Source: Myxococcales bacterium
GTDB taxonomy: Bacteria > Myxococcota_A > Polyangia > Polyangiales > JADJMO01
Assembly: GCA_016709545.1 (NCBI GenBank)
Contig: JADJMO010000004.1
Span: 372,001-436,000, forward strand
Length of the DNA stretch: 64,000 nt
Direction: 5' to 3'
Shown here: positions 1-8,144 of the stretch, piece by piece
Layout: each line of letters begins with the position of its first letter
How positions within the stretch are numbered: the stretch's first letter is position 1
Translations under genes and position numbers: made by a program
Notes under the pieces: generated by a model
Seen by the model: the letters and a program-made list of their open reading frames with translations, nothing else
Databases searched by the model: none
Told to the model about the DNA's origin: nothing

Positions 1-1
1 C

Positions 2-178
2 GCGCGCCGGAGCGCCCTCTTGCTCGTGCTCGCCTCCCGTGGGCTCGAGCCCGACCCGAGTGAAGCGCGCGCCATCGAGGCCACCCACGACCGGGCGGTC
101 CTGGATGGGTGGCTCGGCCGCGCGGCGGTGGTCACCAGCGTGGAGGAGTTGCTGCGAGCACCAGGTTCCGCGCGCTGA
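2..178 (+). CDS. C-terminal fragment of a probable Rpn/YadD-type protein (5' end outside window)
   Basis: Only the last 58 codons are visible; the frame is open from base 2 to the TGA at 176-178. The tail contains an RGLEPDPSEARAIE segment, then D-x-x-x-L-x-x-W-L-x-R-A and a final TSVEELL. This spacing matches the recurring C-terminus of Rpn/YadD-like proteins (PD-(D/E)XK nuclease relatives) that are common in Myxococcota. The catalytic domain would lie upstream, so nothing can be said about activity. The 3' end overlaps the convergent methyltransferase gene by 47 bases. The family call rests on a short pattern. Confidence 0.45.
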   Translation, partial: ARRSALLLVLASRGLEPDPSEARAIEATHDRAVLDGWLGRAAVVTSVEELLRAPGSAR

Positions 179-1310
179 TCGCCTGCGAGAACAGCGTCCC
201 CACCTGCGCCACGTGGCCCGCCGCCCGCAGGCGCTCGGCGCGATCGTGCAGCACGAACACCTCGAGCAGCCGCGCGAGCAACGTGCGCGGCAGGCCGATG
301 CGCCGGCTCCGCGCGTGCAGCGTCGCGGCCTCCGTGGCCGCCGCGCCGACCCGCTCCCGCGAGGGCACGGCGAGCCCGCGGACCGCGAAGGCGCGGGCGA
401 TGAGCGTCTCCAGATCGGCGTGCGCCACCCGGCGGTTGAGGCCTTCGATCTCCGCCCCGACCCGCAGCATCGGCGCGTGCTCGCGCAACAGGATCCGCAG
501 CGCGAGGCGGCGCTCGCGGGCCGCGAGGTTCTCGGCGCGAGAAGCCTCGACGCCTTCTTCGCGGGTCGTGAGGTTGCTGAGACCGAGCAGCGCGCGGGGC
601 AGCGCGACGTCGTCGCCGAGGTCACGACGGAACGGAGCGCGCACCTCCTCGCGCCGCTTCTGCAAGCAGCACCCGACGAGCACCACCGCCGCGCCCCGCG
701 CCGCGCCCGCGTCGACGATGCGGTCGCCGAGCTCGCCACACGCGTGCAGGCCGATGATGCAGTCGCCCTGCTCGATGGGCAGCCCTTCGGCGAGGACGTC
801 GCGCACCACGAACTCGGGCGCGTTCTCCGCGGGGATCGCGCGCGCGGTCTCGATGAGGCGCGCGTCGCGCTCGAGACCCACCGTCGGGCGCGACGCCGAG
901 GCGATGGCCCGTGTGAGGTGACCGTGCCCGGAGCCGACGTCGACCACGCGGCGCGCGCGCGCGGCGATCGGCGCGAGCACGCGGGAGAACGCCTCGATCT
1001 GCGCGCGCTTCGCCGGGCTCTCCCGCAGCCCGAGCGCGCGCCTGGACTCGTTCGCTTCCAGCGAAGGGACCGTGCACGCCACCCGGAGCCGGTCGATCAG
1101 GTCGCGCAGAGAGGCCGGCGTCGCGGTCGGCCACTCGGCCTCGAGGCCACCGACCTCGAGCGCGACCAAGGTCGCCTCGTCCAGCCCCTCGAGGAACCCG
1201 AGCCACCCGCGCGCCGCGACCACCTCGTCCTCGTGGCCCGACAGCGGGCGCGCGTGGAGCAGGTCACGCGTCTCGGCCACGAGCTCGGCGGCGAGGAGCC
1301 ACGCATCCAC
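132..1310 (-). CDS. METTL25-like class I SAM-dependent methyltransferase
   Basis: 392 aa with a GTG start. A Rossmann methyltransferase core begins near residue 121 with the SAM-binding motif VVDVGSGHGHL. It is followed by an acidic motif (GLERDARLI) and GLHACGELGDRIV near 182, then a V-x-C-C motif near 203. GLHACG-L and the following Cys-Cys are hallmarks of the METTL25/RRNAD-type Methyltransf_32 family. The first 100 residues are helical and family specific. GTG at 1310 was chosen because further upstream the frame loses protein-like composition; no strong ribosome binding site is seen, so the start is tentative. The substrate is unknown (RNA or protein). It is divergent from the chitinase gene and stands alone. 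Confidence 0.72.
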   Translation of the reverse strand: MDAWLLAAELVAETRDLLHARPLSGHEDEVVAARGWLGFLEGLDEATLVALEVGGLEAEWPTATPASLRDLIDRLRVACTVPSLEANESRRALGLRESPAKRAQIEAFSRVLAPIAARARRVVDVGSGHGHLTRAIASASRPTVGLERDARLIETARAIPAENAPEFVVRDVLAEGLPIEQGDCIIGLHACGELGDRIVDAGAARGAAVVLVGCCLQKRREEVRAPFRRDLGDDVALPRALLGLSNLTTREEGVEASRAENLAARERRLALRILLREHAPMLRVGAEIEGLNRRVAHADLETLIARAFAVRGLAVPSRERVGAAATEAATLHARSRRIGLPRTLLARLLEVFVLHDRAERLRAAGHVAQVGTLFSQAISARNLVLAATPPRW

Positions 1311-1445
1311 GGCGCGACGTTGGCACGTGGGCCTCTCGTGGTGAAGCCGATCCCCGGGGTGTCCACTCGAGTCCCCAGGTGTCTGCCCGAGGATCCCGCG
1401 TTCTCGGCGATTCCGGCTGGCATCGAGCCTGCAGTGCACGCAGTC

Positions 1446-2441
1446 ATGCGCACGCTGCTCGCCGCCTTGCTGCTGACCGTGGGCTGTACGGGGAGCGTCG
1501 AGGGGTCGGACGACAGCCTCCCGGCCAGCACCACGAGCGAGACGGGATCGGGCGCGACCGACACCGGCACCGCGAGCGACACGGGCACCGCGACCGACAC
1601 GGGATTGGGCCCGGCCGACACCGCGACCGACACCGGCGCCGCGACCGACACGGGCACCCCAGCGGACACCGGCAGCGCGACCGACACCAGCGTGACGACC
1701 GACACCGGACCGACGGGCGCTGGCTTCGCAACCCTCGTGAGCAAGACCACGTGGGAGGCGATGTTCCCGCACCGCAACGCGCTCTTCACCTACGAGGGCA
1801 TGACGGCCGCAGCGGCCGCGTACCCGGCCTTCGCGAGCGAGGGGACCGCCGACCAGCAGAAGCGCGAGGTCGCCGCGTTCCTCGCCAACATCTCCCACGA
1901 GACCACGGGCGGCTGGGACACCGCGCCCGACGGCCGCGCGGCGTGGGGCCTCTACTTCAAGGAGGAGGTCGGCTGCGAGACCGGTGCGTGCACGGGCTAC
2001 TGCGATTCCACCAGCACGTTCAAGTGCGTGGCCGGCAAGACCTACCACGGCCGCGGCCCCATCCAGCTCTCGTGGAACTACAACTACGGCCAGGCGGGCG
2101 CCGCGCTCGGGATCGACCTCCTGAACAAGCCCGAGCTCGTGACGAGCGACGCCAAGACGACGTTCCTCACCGCGCTGTGGTTCTGGATGACCCCGCAGGC
2201 GCCCAAGCCCTCGGCCCACGCGGTCATGGCGGGCATGTGGACACCCACGAGCGACGACGTCACCAAGGGCCGCAAGCCGGGCTTCGGCATGACGGTGAAC
2301 ATCATCAACGGCGGCCTCGAGTGCGGGTTCCCGACCGATGGGCGGGTCAAGGACCGCATCGGGTTCTTCGAGCGCTACGTTACCATGCTCGGCATCACCA
2401 AGGGCGACGCGGTCGAGTGCGCGACGATGAAGCCCTACTGA
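1446..2441 (+). CDS. Lipid-anchored glycoside hydrolase family 19 chitinase
   Basis: 331 aa. It hydrolyses beta-1,4 linkages in chitin or related polymers at the cell surface. A lipobox (LLLTVGC, Cys14) is followed by a low-complexity linker (about residues 25-90) of Asp-Thr-Gly repeats and then a GH19 domain (about 95-331). The catalytic motif SHETTGG (general acid Glu152), a second acidic pair in FKEEVG (173-174) and the substrate-cleft motif YHGRGPIQLSWNYNYG are all present. Cysteines in the loop near 177-194 probably form disulfides. The 3' end overlaps the convergent cydB by 7 bases. The enzyme could serve predation or nutrient scavenging (inference); some GH19 enzymes instead act on peptidoglycan, which sequence alone cannot exclude. 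Confidence 0.88.
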   Translation: MRTLLAALLLTVGCTGSVEGSDDSLPASTTSETGSGATDTGTASDTGTATDTGLGPADTATDTGAATDTGTPADTGSATDTSVTTDTGPTGAGFATLVSKTTWEAMFPHRNALFTYEGMTAAAAAYPAFASEGTADQQKREVAAFLANISHETTGGWDTAPDGRAAWGLYFKEEVGCETGACTGYCDSTSTFKCVAGKTYHGRGPIQLSWNYNYGQAGAALGIDLLNKPELVTSDAKTTFLTALWFWMTPQAPKPSAHAVMAGMWTPTSDDVTKGRKPGFGMTVNIINGGLECGFPTDGRVKDRIGFFERYVTMLGITKGDAVECATMKPY

Positions 2442-3415
2442 CGGGCCGGCGCCTTGAACACGCGAAACAGGAAGACGAGCGAAGGCACGAGCAGTGCCAC
2501 GCCGAACGGCAGCGACAGCAAGAAGAACTTCAGCGTGGGCGCGGGCGCCGCGCTCGCTTGCACCGTCCATGCCGGGTAGAGGATGTAGGGGTACTGCGCG
2601 AGCCCGAAGCCGACCACGATGGCCGACACCTGCGCGATCGTCGCGAGCCGCGTGAGCCCGAAGCGCCGCGTGAGCAGCCCGTACAGAGCGAGGAGCGCCG
2701 TGAGCCCACCGACGACCAGCGCGGGCGCGCCGCGGCCCAGCAGGCCGGCCCAGAGGTGGGGCGCCTCGTGGCGGAGCAGCGGCAGGGTCAGCGTGGCCCC
2801 CGCGACAACGACCCCACCCGAGACGAGCGCGCGGCGGCGAAAGTCCTCGCGCAGCTCGCCGTCGGTCTCCACGCAGAGGAACACTGCGGCGAGGTACGCG
2901 CAGAGCGAGACCGCGGCGGCGCCCATGGCGAGCGACATCGGCGAGAGCCACGACGCGGTGGGCACCGGGCCGTCGCTGCGCAGCGTGCCCGCGCACACCG
3001 CCGACACCGCCGTGCCGAGCACGAACGGCGTGCAGAGGCTCGCCGCGCCGAACACGGCCGAGAACCGCGCCTCGGTGCCCCCGTGGTGCGGCGCGTAGGC
3101 GCGGAACACGAACGCGACGCCACGCAGGGCGATCCCGATCAGGGCGAGCCGCAGCGGCGTGAACATCGCCGTGGAGAACACCGCCCACGGCTCGGGGAAC
3201 GCGCTGAAGAACACGACGATCACGAAGATCAGCCAGACGTGGTTGGCCTCCCATACCGGACCCATCGCGCGCGCGATCGCCTCGCGCTGCTGCTCCTTGC
3301 GCGGACCGCTCGAGAACAGATCCCACACACCACCGCCGAAGTCGGCGCCCCCGAGCACCGCGTAGGCGAGCAGGCCCACCAGCATCGCCGCGGCGCAGCC
3401 GTCGGCCAGGGTCAC
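2435..3415 (-). CDS. cydB: Cytochrome bd-type quinol oxidase subunit II
   Basis: 326 aa, multi-spanning inner-membrane protein. It pairs with CydA to oxidise quinol and reduce oxygen to water. The conserved N-terminal stretch LGGADFGGGVWDL, the motif GPVWEANHVWLI and PWAVFSTAMF place it in the CydB/CioB family. The GTG start at 3415 lies inside the cydA stop codon (GTGA overlap, 3412-3415), so translation is probably coupled to cydA. Upstream in-frame sequence is antisense to cydA and was excluded. The last bases overlap the chitinase gene tail to tail. Confidence 0.93.
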   Translation of the reverse strand: MTLADGCAAAMLVGLLAYAVLGGADFGGGVWDLFSSGPRKEQQREAIARAMGPVWEANHVWLIFVIVVFFSAFPEPWAVFSTAMFTPLRLALIGIALRGVAFVFRAYAPHHGGTEARFSAVFGAASLCTPFVLGTAVSAVCAGTLRSDGPVPTASWLSPMSLAMGAAAVSLCAYLAAVFLCVETDGELREDFRRRALVSGGVVVAGATLTLPLLRHEAPHLWAGLLGRGAPALVVGGLTALLALYGLLTRRFGLTRLATIAQVSAIVVGFGLAQYPYILYPAWTVQASAAPAPTLKFFLLSLPFGVALLVPSLVFLFRVFKAPARQ

Positions 3416-4716
3416 GACACGACCTCGACGTCGGCGTACTTGCGGGCGAGCGCGCGGAGCAGCGCCACGAGCGCCACGGCGAGCCCGACGTAGAGCGCGA
3501 TGTAGAGGATGAACGTGTACATGACGTCGTCGCGCGGCGTGACCGCGTCGGCGGTGCGCAGGACGCCGTGGATGATCCACGGCTGGCGCCCCACCTCGGT
3601 GACGAACCAGCCGGCCTCGAGGGCCAGGAACCCGAGCGGCGCCGCGAGCGCGATCAGGCGCAGCATCCAGGTGCCGATCGGCTTCTTGCGCAGGGCGAAC
3701 AGCGCCCACAGCGCGCCGAGGCCGGCGAGGCCGAAGCCGGCCGCGACCATGATCTGGAACGCGAAGTGGCACACGAGGACGTTCGGGCGCTGATCGGGCG
3801 GGAAATCCCAGAGCCCGACGATCTTGGCGTTGAAGTCGCCGGTCGACATGAACGACAACATCTTGGGCAGGTAGAGCCCGTACGCCACCTTCCCGGTCGC
3901 CGGGTCGGGGATGCCACCCACGAGGAGACCGACGCCGTTCTCGGTGTGGAAGTGGGCCTCCATGGCCGCGAGCTTCGCCGGCTGGGTGTGGAAGAGCAGC
4001 TTGGCGAGGCGGTCGCCCGTGAGGGGCTGGAGGACGCCCGCGATGGTCCCGACGGCCATCGCGATGGTGAGCCCCGCGCGCTGCCGCGGACCGTCGCGAC
4101 CGCGCAGCATGCCGAAGGCATACACGCCGGCGACCGCGAACCCGACCGCCGTGTAGCAGGCGAACGTGCTGTGCGCGGCGAGCGGGATCCACGACGGGTT
4201 GCGGAACACGGCGAACGGATCGAGGTCGACGATCTTGCCACCGACCGCGGTGAACCCGCGCGGCGACTGCATCCAGGCGTTGGCCCCCACGACGAGGATG
4301 CCCGAGACGCAGCCGGAGACCGCGACCGGCACGCCCGTCCACCAGTGGGCCCGCGGCGAGAGGCGGTCCCACCCGTAGAGATAGAGGCCGAGGAAGATGG
4401 CCTCGAGCAGGAACGCATACCCCTCGAGCGCGAACGCCGGCCCGAGCGCCGGGCCCGCGAAGGCCATGAACTTGGGCCAGAGCAGCCCGAGCTCGAACGA
4501 GAGCGCGGTGCCCGAGACGGCGCCGACCACGAAGAGCAGCGCGGTCGCCTTGCCCCACACGCGCGCGAGCGACCGGTAGTGCTCCTCGCCCGTGCGCAGG
4601 AAGCGAGCCTCTGCGATCAGCATCAAGAGGGGCATCCCGATCCCGAGCGCGGAGAACACGATGTGGAACCCGAGGCTGAGTTCCATCTGGGCGCGGGCGA
4701 CGGTGAGGGGGTTCAT
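3412..4716 (-). CDS. cydA: Cytochrome bd-type quinol oxidase subunit I, short Q-loop (CIO-like) form
   Basis: 434 aa with many membrane helices. It carries the haems and quinol site of the bd oxidase. Visible features are His18 in LSLGFHIVF (a haem ligand in the family), a second conserved His near 182, and the GRQPW motif that precedes helix 8. At about 434 residues it is some 90 shorter than Escherichia coli CydA, which fits the short Q-loop (cyanide-insensitive-oxidase-like) subgroup. It is first in a two-gene operon with cydB. No accessory cydX or cydDC is nearby. Subgroup naming is an inference from length and the PWIIHGVLRT region. Confidence 0.93.
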   Translation of the reverse strand: MNPLTVARAQMELSLGFHIVFSALGIGMPLLMLIAEARFLRTGEEHYRSLARVWGKATALLFVVGAVSGTALSFELGLLWPKFMAFAGPALGPAFALEGYAFLLEAIFLGLYLYGWDRLSPRAHWWTGVPVAVSGCVSGILVVGANAWMQSPRGFTAVGGKIVDLDPFAVFRNPSWIPLAAHSTFACYTAVGFAVAGVYAFGMLRGRDGPRQRAGLTIAMAVGTIAGVLQPLTGDRLAKLLFHTQPAKLAAMEAHFHTENGVGLLVGGIPDPATGKVAYGLYLPKMLSFMSTGDFNAKIVGLWDFPPDQRPNVLVCHFAFQIMVAAGFGLAGLGALWALFALRKKPIGTWMLRLIALAAPLGFLALEAGWFVTEVGRQPWIIHGVLRTADAVTPRDDVMYTFILYIALYVGLAVALVALLRALARKYADVEVVS

Positions 4717-4735
4717 CCGTGGGGCGGTTCTGGGG

Positions 4736-5380
4736 TCAACGGGCCTTCTTGACGAGGTCGGCGTCGAGCGCGCGCAGGCGCTCCTCGAGGCGAGGATTCT
4801 GCGGGTCCTTGACCACGGCGAGCTGCAGCTGCAGGCGCGCCTGCTTGAACTCTCCGCGGTCGAGGAGCTCGTCGGCCCGCTGCGCGAACGGCTCGGCGGC
4901 TTTCGAGCGCACGAGGTCGACGATGCGGTCGCTGGTGGTCACGTCGGGGGCGCGCGCCGAGAGCGCGAGCTCCTCCTGGGTCATGCGCAGCGTGTGCTCC
5001 TCGAGCAGCGTGCGCGCGTAGCGGCGGCGCAGGAGCGGATCGAGCAGCACGCGGTACGCCTCCGCGCCGCGCGCGAACAGCATGGTGGCCGCCGCGCGCA
5101 CGTCTTCTTCGGCGCCCTCGAAGCGGTCCGGGTGGCACTCGAGCGCGAACGCGCGGAACGCCCGGCGTACCTGCTCGTCGTCGGGCAGATCGTCGGCGGT
5201 GACCGGCCGGTGCAGGTGCAACAAAGAGAAGTAGTCGCGCAGCTCCATCGCCCGCGCACGGTCGAGCAGCTGCTCGTCGACTTCGTACGGGTCGTCGGCG
5301 AGCGGATCCGGCGGGGGGATCGACTCGAGGAGCTCGGGCGGAAGCGACTCGCTGTCGCTCCGGCCTCGCGGATCAGCCAC
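4736..5380 (-). CDS. J-domain protein
   Basis: 214 aa, cytoplasmic. A J domain spans about residues 46-115: LRDYFSLLHL opens helix I, the positive helix II follows, and the HPD tripeptide that stimulates Hsp70 ATPase is at 83-85. There is no Gly/Phe region, zinc centre or substrate-binding domain, so this is a class C J-protein. The C-terminal 90 residues are helical, and part of that region (ADELLDRGEFKQARLQLQLA) resembles a TPR hairpin. It is last in a minus-strand run with two FKBP isomerases and a TerB-like protein. The partner Hsp70 could be the DnaK encoded at 25.1-26.9 kb (inference). Confidence 0.8.
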   Translation of the reverse strand: MADPRGRSDSESLPPELLESIPPPDPLADDPYEVDEQLLDRARAMELRDYFSLLHLHRPVTADDLPDDEQVRRAFRAFALECHPDRFEGAEEDVRAAATMLFARGAEAYRVLLDPLLRRRYARTLLEEHTLRMTQEELALSARAPDVTTSDRIVDLVRSKAAEPFAQRADELLDRGEFKQARLQLQLAVVKDPQNPRLEERLRALDADLVKKAR

Positions 5381-5404
5381 GGTCGGACCCCGCCCCGAAC
5401 CCTC

Positions 5405-5893
5405 TCACTCGCTCGGCTTGTCGTCGTCGCTCTTGGCGGCGCGGACGGCCTGCGCCTGGGCGAGCCGCTCCTCGAGCGTGGTGCGCAGCGCGAGCAGGTC
5501 GAAGCGGTCGGGGCGGTCGCCCACGCCGGCGATCTCCTGCATGATCGAGTCGGCGTGCTTGCGGGGCGCGTCGGGCACGCCGAGCTGCTGACCGAGCTTG
5601 CTCAGCACCGCCTCTTCTTCGGGCGTGATGACGCCGTCTAGGCGGGTGATCCACGAGGCGACCGCGTACACGTAGAGGCGATCGGCCTTGGACATGTGCA
5701 GGCGATCGATGATGCCCATCTCGACCGGCTTCTTCACCGCCTCCTCGATCTCGTTGATCGCGTCGAGCTCGAGGCCCTCTTCGAGCGCCGTGCGCACGAT
5801 GGCGTCGGCCTCTTCGCGGTCGAGGTTTCCGTCGGCCCAGCCGACCGCGGCCAGAGCCAGGTACACGTCGCGTCCGAGGATGGGTTTCGCCAT
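5405..5893 (-). CDS. TerB-like tellurite-resistance-family helical protein
   Basis: 162 aa, all-helical, no signal peptide. The pattern YLALAAVGWADGNLDREEAD near the start and SWITRLDGVITPEEEAVL near the middle are two acidic-loop helical hairpins typical of TerB-type domains, where Asp/Glu loops bind metal. The tail is acidic and Lys-rich (KSDDDKPSE). ATG at 5893 was chosen because it starts the conserved hairpin region and no in-frame start upstream is better. It lies between the J-protein gene and a Cys-rich lipoprotein gene with short gaps. True tellurite resistance is not implied; the family is used broadly. Confidence 0.68.
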   Translation of the reverse strand: MAKPILGRDVYLALAAVGWADGNLDREEADAIVRTALEEGLELDAINEIEEAVKKPVEMGIIDRLHMSKADRLYVYAVASWITRLDGVITPEEEAVLSKLGQQLGVPDAPRKHADSIMQEIAGVGDRPDRFDLLALRTTLEERLAQAQAVRAAKSDDDKPSE

Positions 5894-5937
5894 GACCCGA
5901 CGAAGGTACAAGCGAAGGCCGCGCCCGGGAAGCGGGT

Positions 5938-6381
5938 TCAGCCGGGGGCGCCGTCTCCCGCCTCGGCGGTGGCTCCGGTGTCGTCCGGCCCCGTTTCCGC
6001 GGCACCACTCTCCCCGGCCCCTGTGTCGCCGGCTCCGGTGTCCTCGCTGGTCCCGGTGTCGACCGGCCCGCCCGCGTCGCGCCGCGTCTTGCACTCGGGG
6101 TCGACGAAGGTGTTCGGCGTGAAGGGCCCGCAGGCGGTCAGCGTGCACTCCCACTTGCCGCTCTTGCAGAGACAGCGGGGCGCCTCACGCACGTAGCTCT
6201 CGAAGCCGCAGACCCGACACGTCTCCTTGCCGTCACAGGGCGCGCCTTCGCGGAAGCACGCCTCGCCGGCCGCGCAGAGGGGCGTGCCCGTCTCGGCGGT
6301 CTCGGTCACCGCGGGCGTGTCGTCCGAGCTACACCCGAGGTGCGCCAACGCGAACAGGGCGGCCGCGAGGAGCGGCTTCAC
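5938..6381 (-). CDS. Small cysteine-rich lipoprotein with Asp-Thr-Gly tail
   Basis: 147 aa. A short signal peptide ends in a lipobox (LAHLGC, Cys17), predicting an outer-membrane or periplasmic lipoprotein. The middle holds about ten cysteines in short spacings (CAAGEACF, CDGKETCRVCGF, CLCKSGKWECTLTAC), probably disulfide-bonded. The tail is Thr/Gly/Glu/Asp rich, like the linkers on other lipoproteins here. The GTG start at 6381 overlaps the stop of the FKBP lipoprotein gene (GTGA), indicating coupling. No function is recognised; co-expression with two prolyl isomerases suggests a folding client or envelope-stress link, which is only inference. Confidence 0.66.
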   Translation of the reverse strand: MKPLLAAALFALAHLGCSSDDTPAVTETAETGTPLCAAGEACFREGAPCDGKETCRVCGFESYVREAPRCLCKSGKWECTLTACGPFTPNTFVDPECKTRRDAGGPVDTGTSEDTGAGDTGAGESGAAETGPDDTGATAEAGDGAPG

Positions 6382-6887
6382 TCGACCCCGAGGAGCTCGA
6401 CGTCGAAGAGCAGCGTGGCCTTCGGCGGGATCGTCGGAGGGCTGCCCGCCTCGCCATAGGCCAGGTGGTAGGGGATGGTGAGCTTGCGCTTGCCGCCGAC
6501 CTTCATGCCGGCGACGCCGATGTCCCAGCCGCGGATGACCTCGCCCATGCCGAGCGTGAAGCTGAAGGGCTTGCCGCTGTCGAGCGAGCTGTCGAACTTG
6601 GTGCCGTTGGTGAGGGTGCCCGTGTAGTGCACCTTCACCTTCTTGCCGTTCACCGCCTCGGCGCCGGTGCCGACCTTCATGTCGACCTTCTCGAGCGTGC
6701 CGGGCTTGGTGGAGTCGAGCGGCACCGCCTTCGCGGGCGCGCTCGAGCCCGCCGCCACCACCGTGGTCGAGGGCTTCGCCGCGGGGTCGACCTTGGCAGG
6801 AGGATCGGGCTCCGCCACCTTGGAGCACGCGACGAGCGCGAGCAGCGCGACCGGGGCCACGAGAAGAAGGCCGGGCCGTGCGTTCAC
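6378..6887 (-). CDS. FKBP-type peptidyl-prolyl isomerase lipoprotein
   Basis: 169 aa. The signal peptide and lipobox (LLALVAC, Cys21) are followed by a Pro/Ala/Lys-rich spacer and one FKBP domain (about 60-169). Family landmarks are VKVHYTGTL, KFDSSLDSGKPFSF, GMGEVIRGWD and the GMKVGGKRKLTIP loop, including the Tyr, Asp, Val-Ile and Trp positions that line the active site. It should catalyse proline isomerisation in the periplasm. The GTG start at 6887 overlaps the upstream FKBP gene (GTGA) and its own stop overlaps the next start. It is a paralogue of that upstream gene with an added export signal. Confidence 0.88.
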   Translation of the reverse strand: MNARPGLLLVAPVALLALVACSKVAEPDPPAKVDPAAKPSTTVVAAGSSAPAKAVPLDSTKPGTLEKVDMKVGTGAEAVNGKKVKVHYTGTLTNGTKFDSSLDSGKPFSFTLGMGEVIRGWDIGVAGMKVGGKRKLTIPYHLAYGEAGSPPTIPPKATLLFDVELLGVE

Positions 6888-7204
6888 GAGACCCCCAGGA
6901 GCTCGATCTCGAACACCAGCGTGGCGTTGGCCGGGATGACCGGCGGGAACCCGCGGGCGCCGTACCCGAGCTCCGGCGGGATGGTGAGCTTGCGCTTGCC
7001 GCCGACCTTCATGCCGGCGACGCCCTGGTCCCAGCCCTGGATGACCCGGCCCGCGCCGATCTGGAACGAGAACGGACGACCGCGATCCAGCGAGCTGTCG
7101 AACTTCTTCCCGTCGGTGAGCGTGCCCGTGTAGTGGACCGAGACGGTCCCCCCCGACTTCGCCTCGACACCCTGCCCCACGACCAGATCCTCGATCTTCA
7201 GCAT
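6884..7204 (-). CDS. FKBP-type peptidyl-prolyl isomerase, cytoplasmic
   Basis: 106 aa, a minimal single-domain FKBP without a signal peptide. VSVHYTGTL, KKFDSSLDRGRPFSF, GAGRVIQGWD and GMKVGGKRKLTIPP are all intact, so active isomerase is expected. It heads the minus-strand series FKBP, FKBP lipoprotein, Cys-rich lipoprotein, TerB-like, J-protein, and is divergent from the LysR gene with 49 bases between the start codons. The close similarity to the next gene suggests tandem duplication followed by gain of an export signal in one copy (inference). Confidence 0.9.
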   Translation of the reverse strand: MLKIEDLVVGQGVEAKSGGTVSVHYTGTLTDGKKFDSSLDRGRPFSFQIGAGRVIQGWDQGVAGMKVGGKRKLTIPPELGYGARGFPPVIPANATLVFEIELLGVS

Positions 7205-7238
7205 GGCGGGGCGCGTAACGCGGCGAGCGCTGGGATGC

Positions 7239-7244
7239 TAGAAC
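7239..7244 (+). promoter_or_regulatory. Possible -10 element of the LysR gene
   Basis: TAGAAC lies 9 bases before the ATG at 7254. It matches TANNNT except for the last base. No Shine-Dalgarno sequence is present. This is the weakest member of the start-proximal -10 pattern seen across the window. Confidence 0.3.
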
Positions 7245-7253
7245 CGACCTCGG

Positions 7254-8144
7254 ATGGCCCTGCCGTCGATCGACAGCCTGCGTTGCTTCGACGCGGCGGC
7301 GCGGCTCCTGCGCTTCCGGGCCGCGGCCCGCGCGGTCGGCCTCACCCCGGCGGCGTTCGGGCACCGCATCAAGCAGCTCGAGGACGAGCTCGGCGCGCGC
7401 CTGTTCGAGCGGACGACGCGCACCGTCCGGCTCACCGCGGCCGGCCTCGCGCTCGTGCCGCAGGCGCGACTCGTGCTCGACGCCGCGGCGGGCTGCGTGC
7501 GCGCGGCCCGCGGCGAGCACGCCGGTGTTCCCATGGAGCTCGTGATGGGCACGCGCCACGAGCTCGGCGTCGCGTGGCTCACCCCCGCGCTCCGCACGCT
7601 CGCCGATGCGCTCCCGCACCTCACCGTGCACCTCTACTTCGGGTCCGGACCCGACATCGTCACCCGCGTGCGCTCGCTCGAGATCGACTGCGCCGTCACC
7701 TCGATGCGCCTCGGGGATCCGCAGCTCGAAGCGTTGCCGCTCCACGAGGAGACCTACAGCTTCGTCGCCGCGCCGCGGCTCCTGCGCAAGAAGCCGCTCC
7801 GCGACGCCGACGACGCCCCGGCCCACGTGCTCGTCGACGCGAGCCCGGACCTGCCGCTGTTCACCTACTTCCGCGACGCGGCCACCTTCTCCCTCTCGTT
7901 CGGCAAGGTGGTGCGCATCGGCACCACGGCGGCGATGCGCGCCCTCGTCGTCGCGGGCGAGGGCGTCGCGGTGCTCCCGACCCACCTCGTCCGCGAAGAC
8001 CTGCGCGCGCGCCGGCTCGTGCGGCTGTTCCCTCGCGTCACTCCCCACACCGACTGGTTCCGCCTCGTGTTCCGGCGCGACGATCCCCGCCGCGCGACCT
8101 ACGACGCCCTGGCCCAGACCCTCACCGAGGTGCCGTTGCCGTGA
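7254..8144 (+). CDS. LysR-family transcriptional regulator
   Basis: 296 aa. An N-terminal winged helix-turn-helix (about 3-62) reads SLRCFDAAARLLRFRAAARAVG then AAFGHRIKQLEDELGARLFER, the standard LysR recognition region with the ARLFERT boundary. A two-lobe co-inducer-binding domain follows (about 90-290). It resembles the GcvA/AmpR-type branch. The stop overlaps the next start by GTGA, so the siroheme-type dehydrogenase gene is probably coupled to it; the divergent FKBP operon is another possible target. The ligand cannot be read from sequence. Confidence 0.88.
   Translation: MALPSIDSLRCFDAAARLLRFRAAARAVGLTPAAFGHRIKQLEDELGARLFERTTRTVRLTAAGLALVPQARLVLDAAAGCVRAARGEHAGVPMELVMGTRHELGVAWLTPALRTLADALPHLTVHLYFGSGPDIVTRVRSLEIDCAVTSMRLGDPQLEALPLHEETYSFVAAPRLLRKKPLRDADDAPAHVLVDASPDLPLFTYFRDAATFSLSFGKVVRIGTTAAMRALVVAGEGVAVLPTHLVREDLRARRLVRLFPRVTPHTDWFRLVFRRDDPRRATYDALAQTLTEVPLP

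Noticed and set aside
132..3326. A continuous minus-strand open frame of over 1000 codons
   Set aside because: It only strings together the methyltransferase and antisense frames of the chitinase and cydB; high G+C gives few chance stops.
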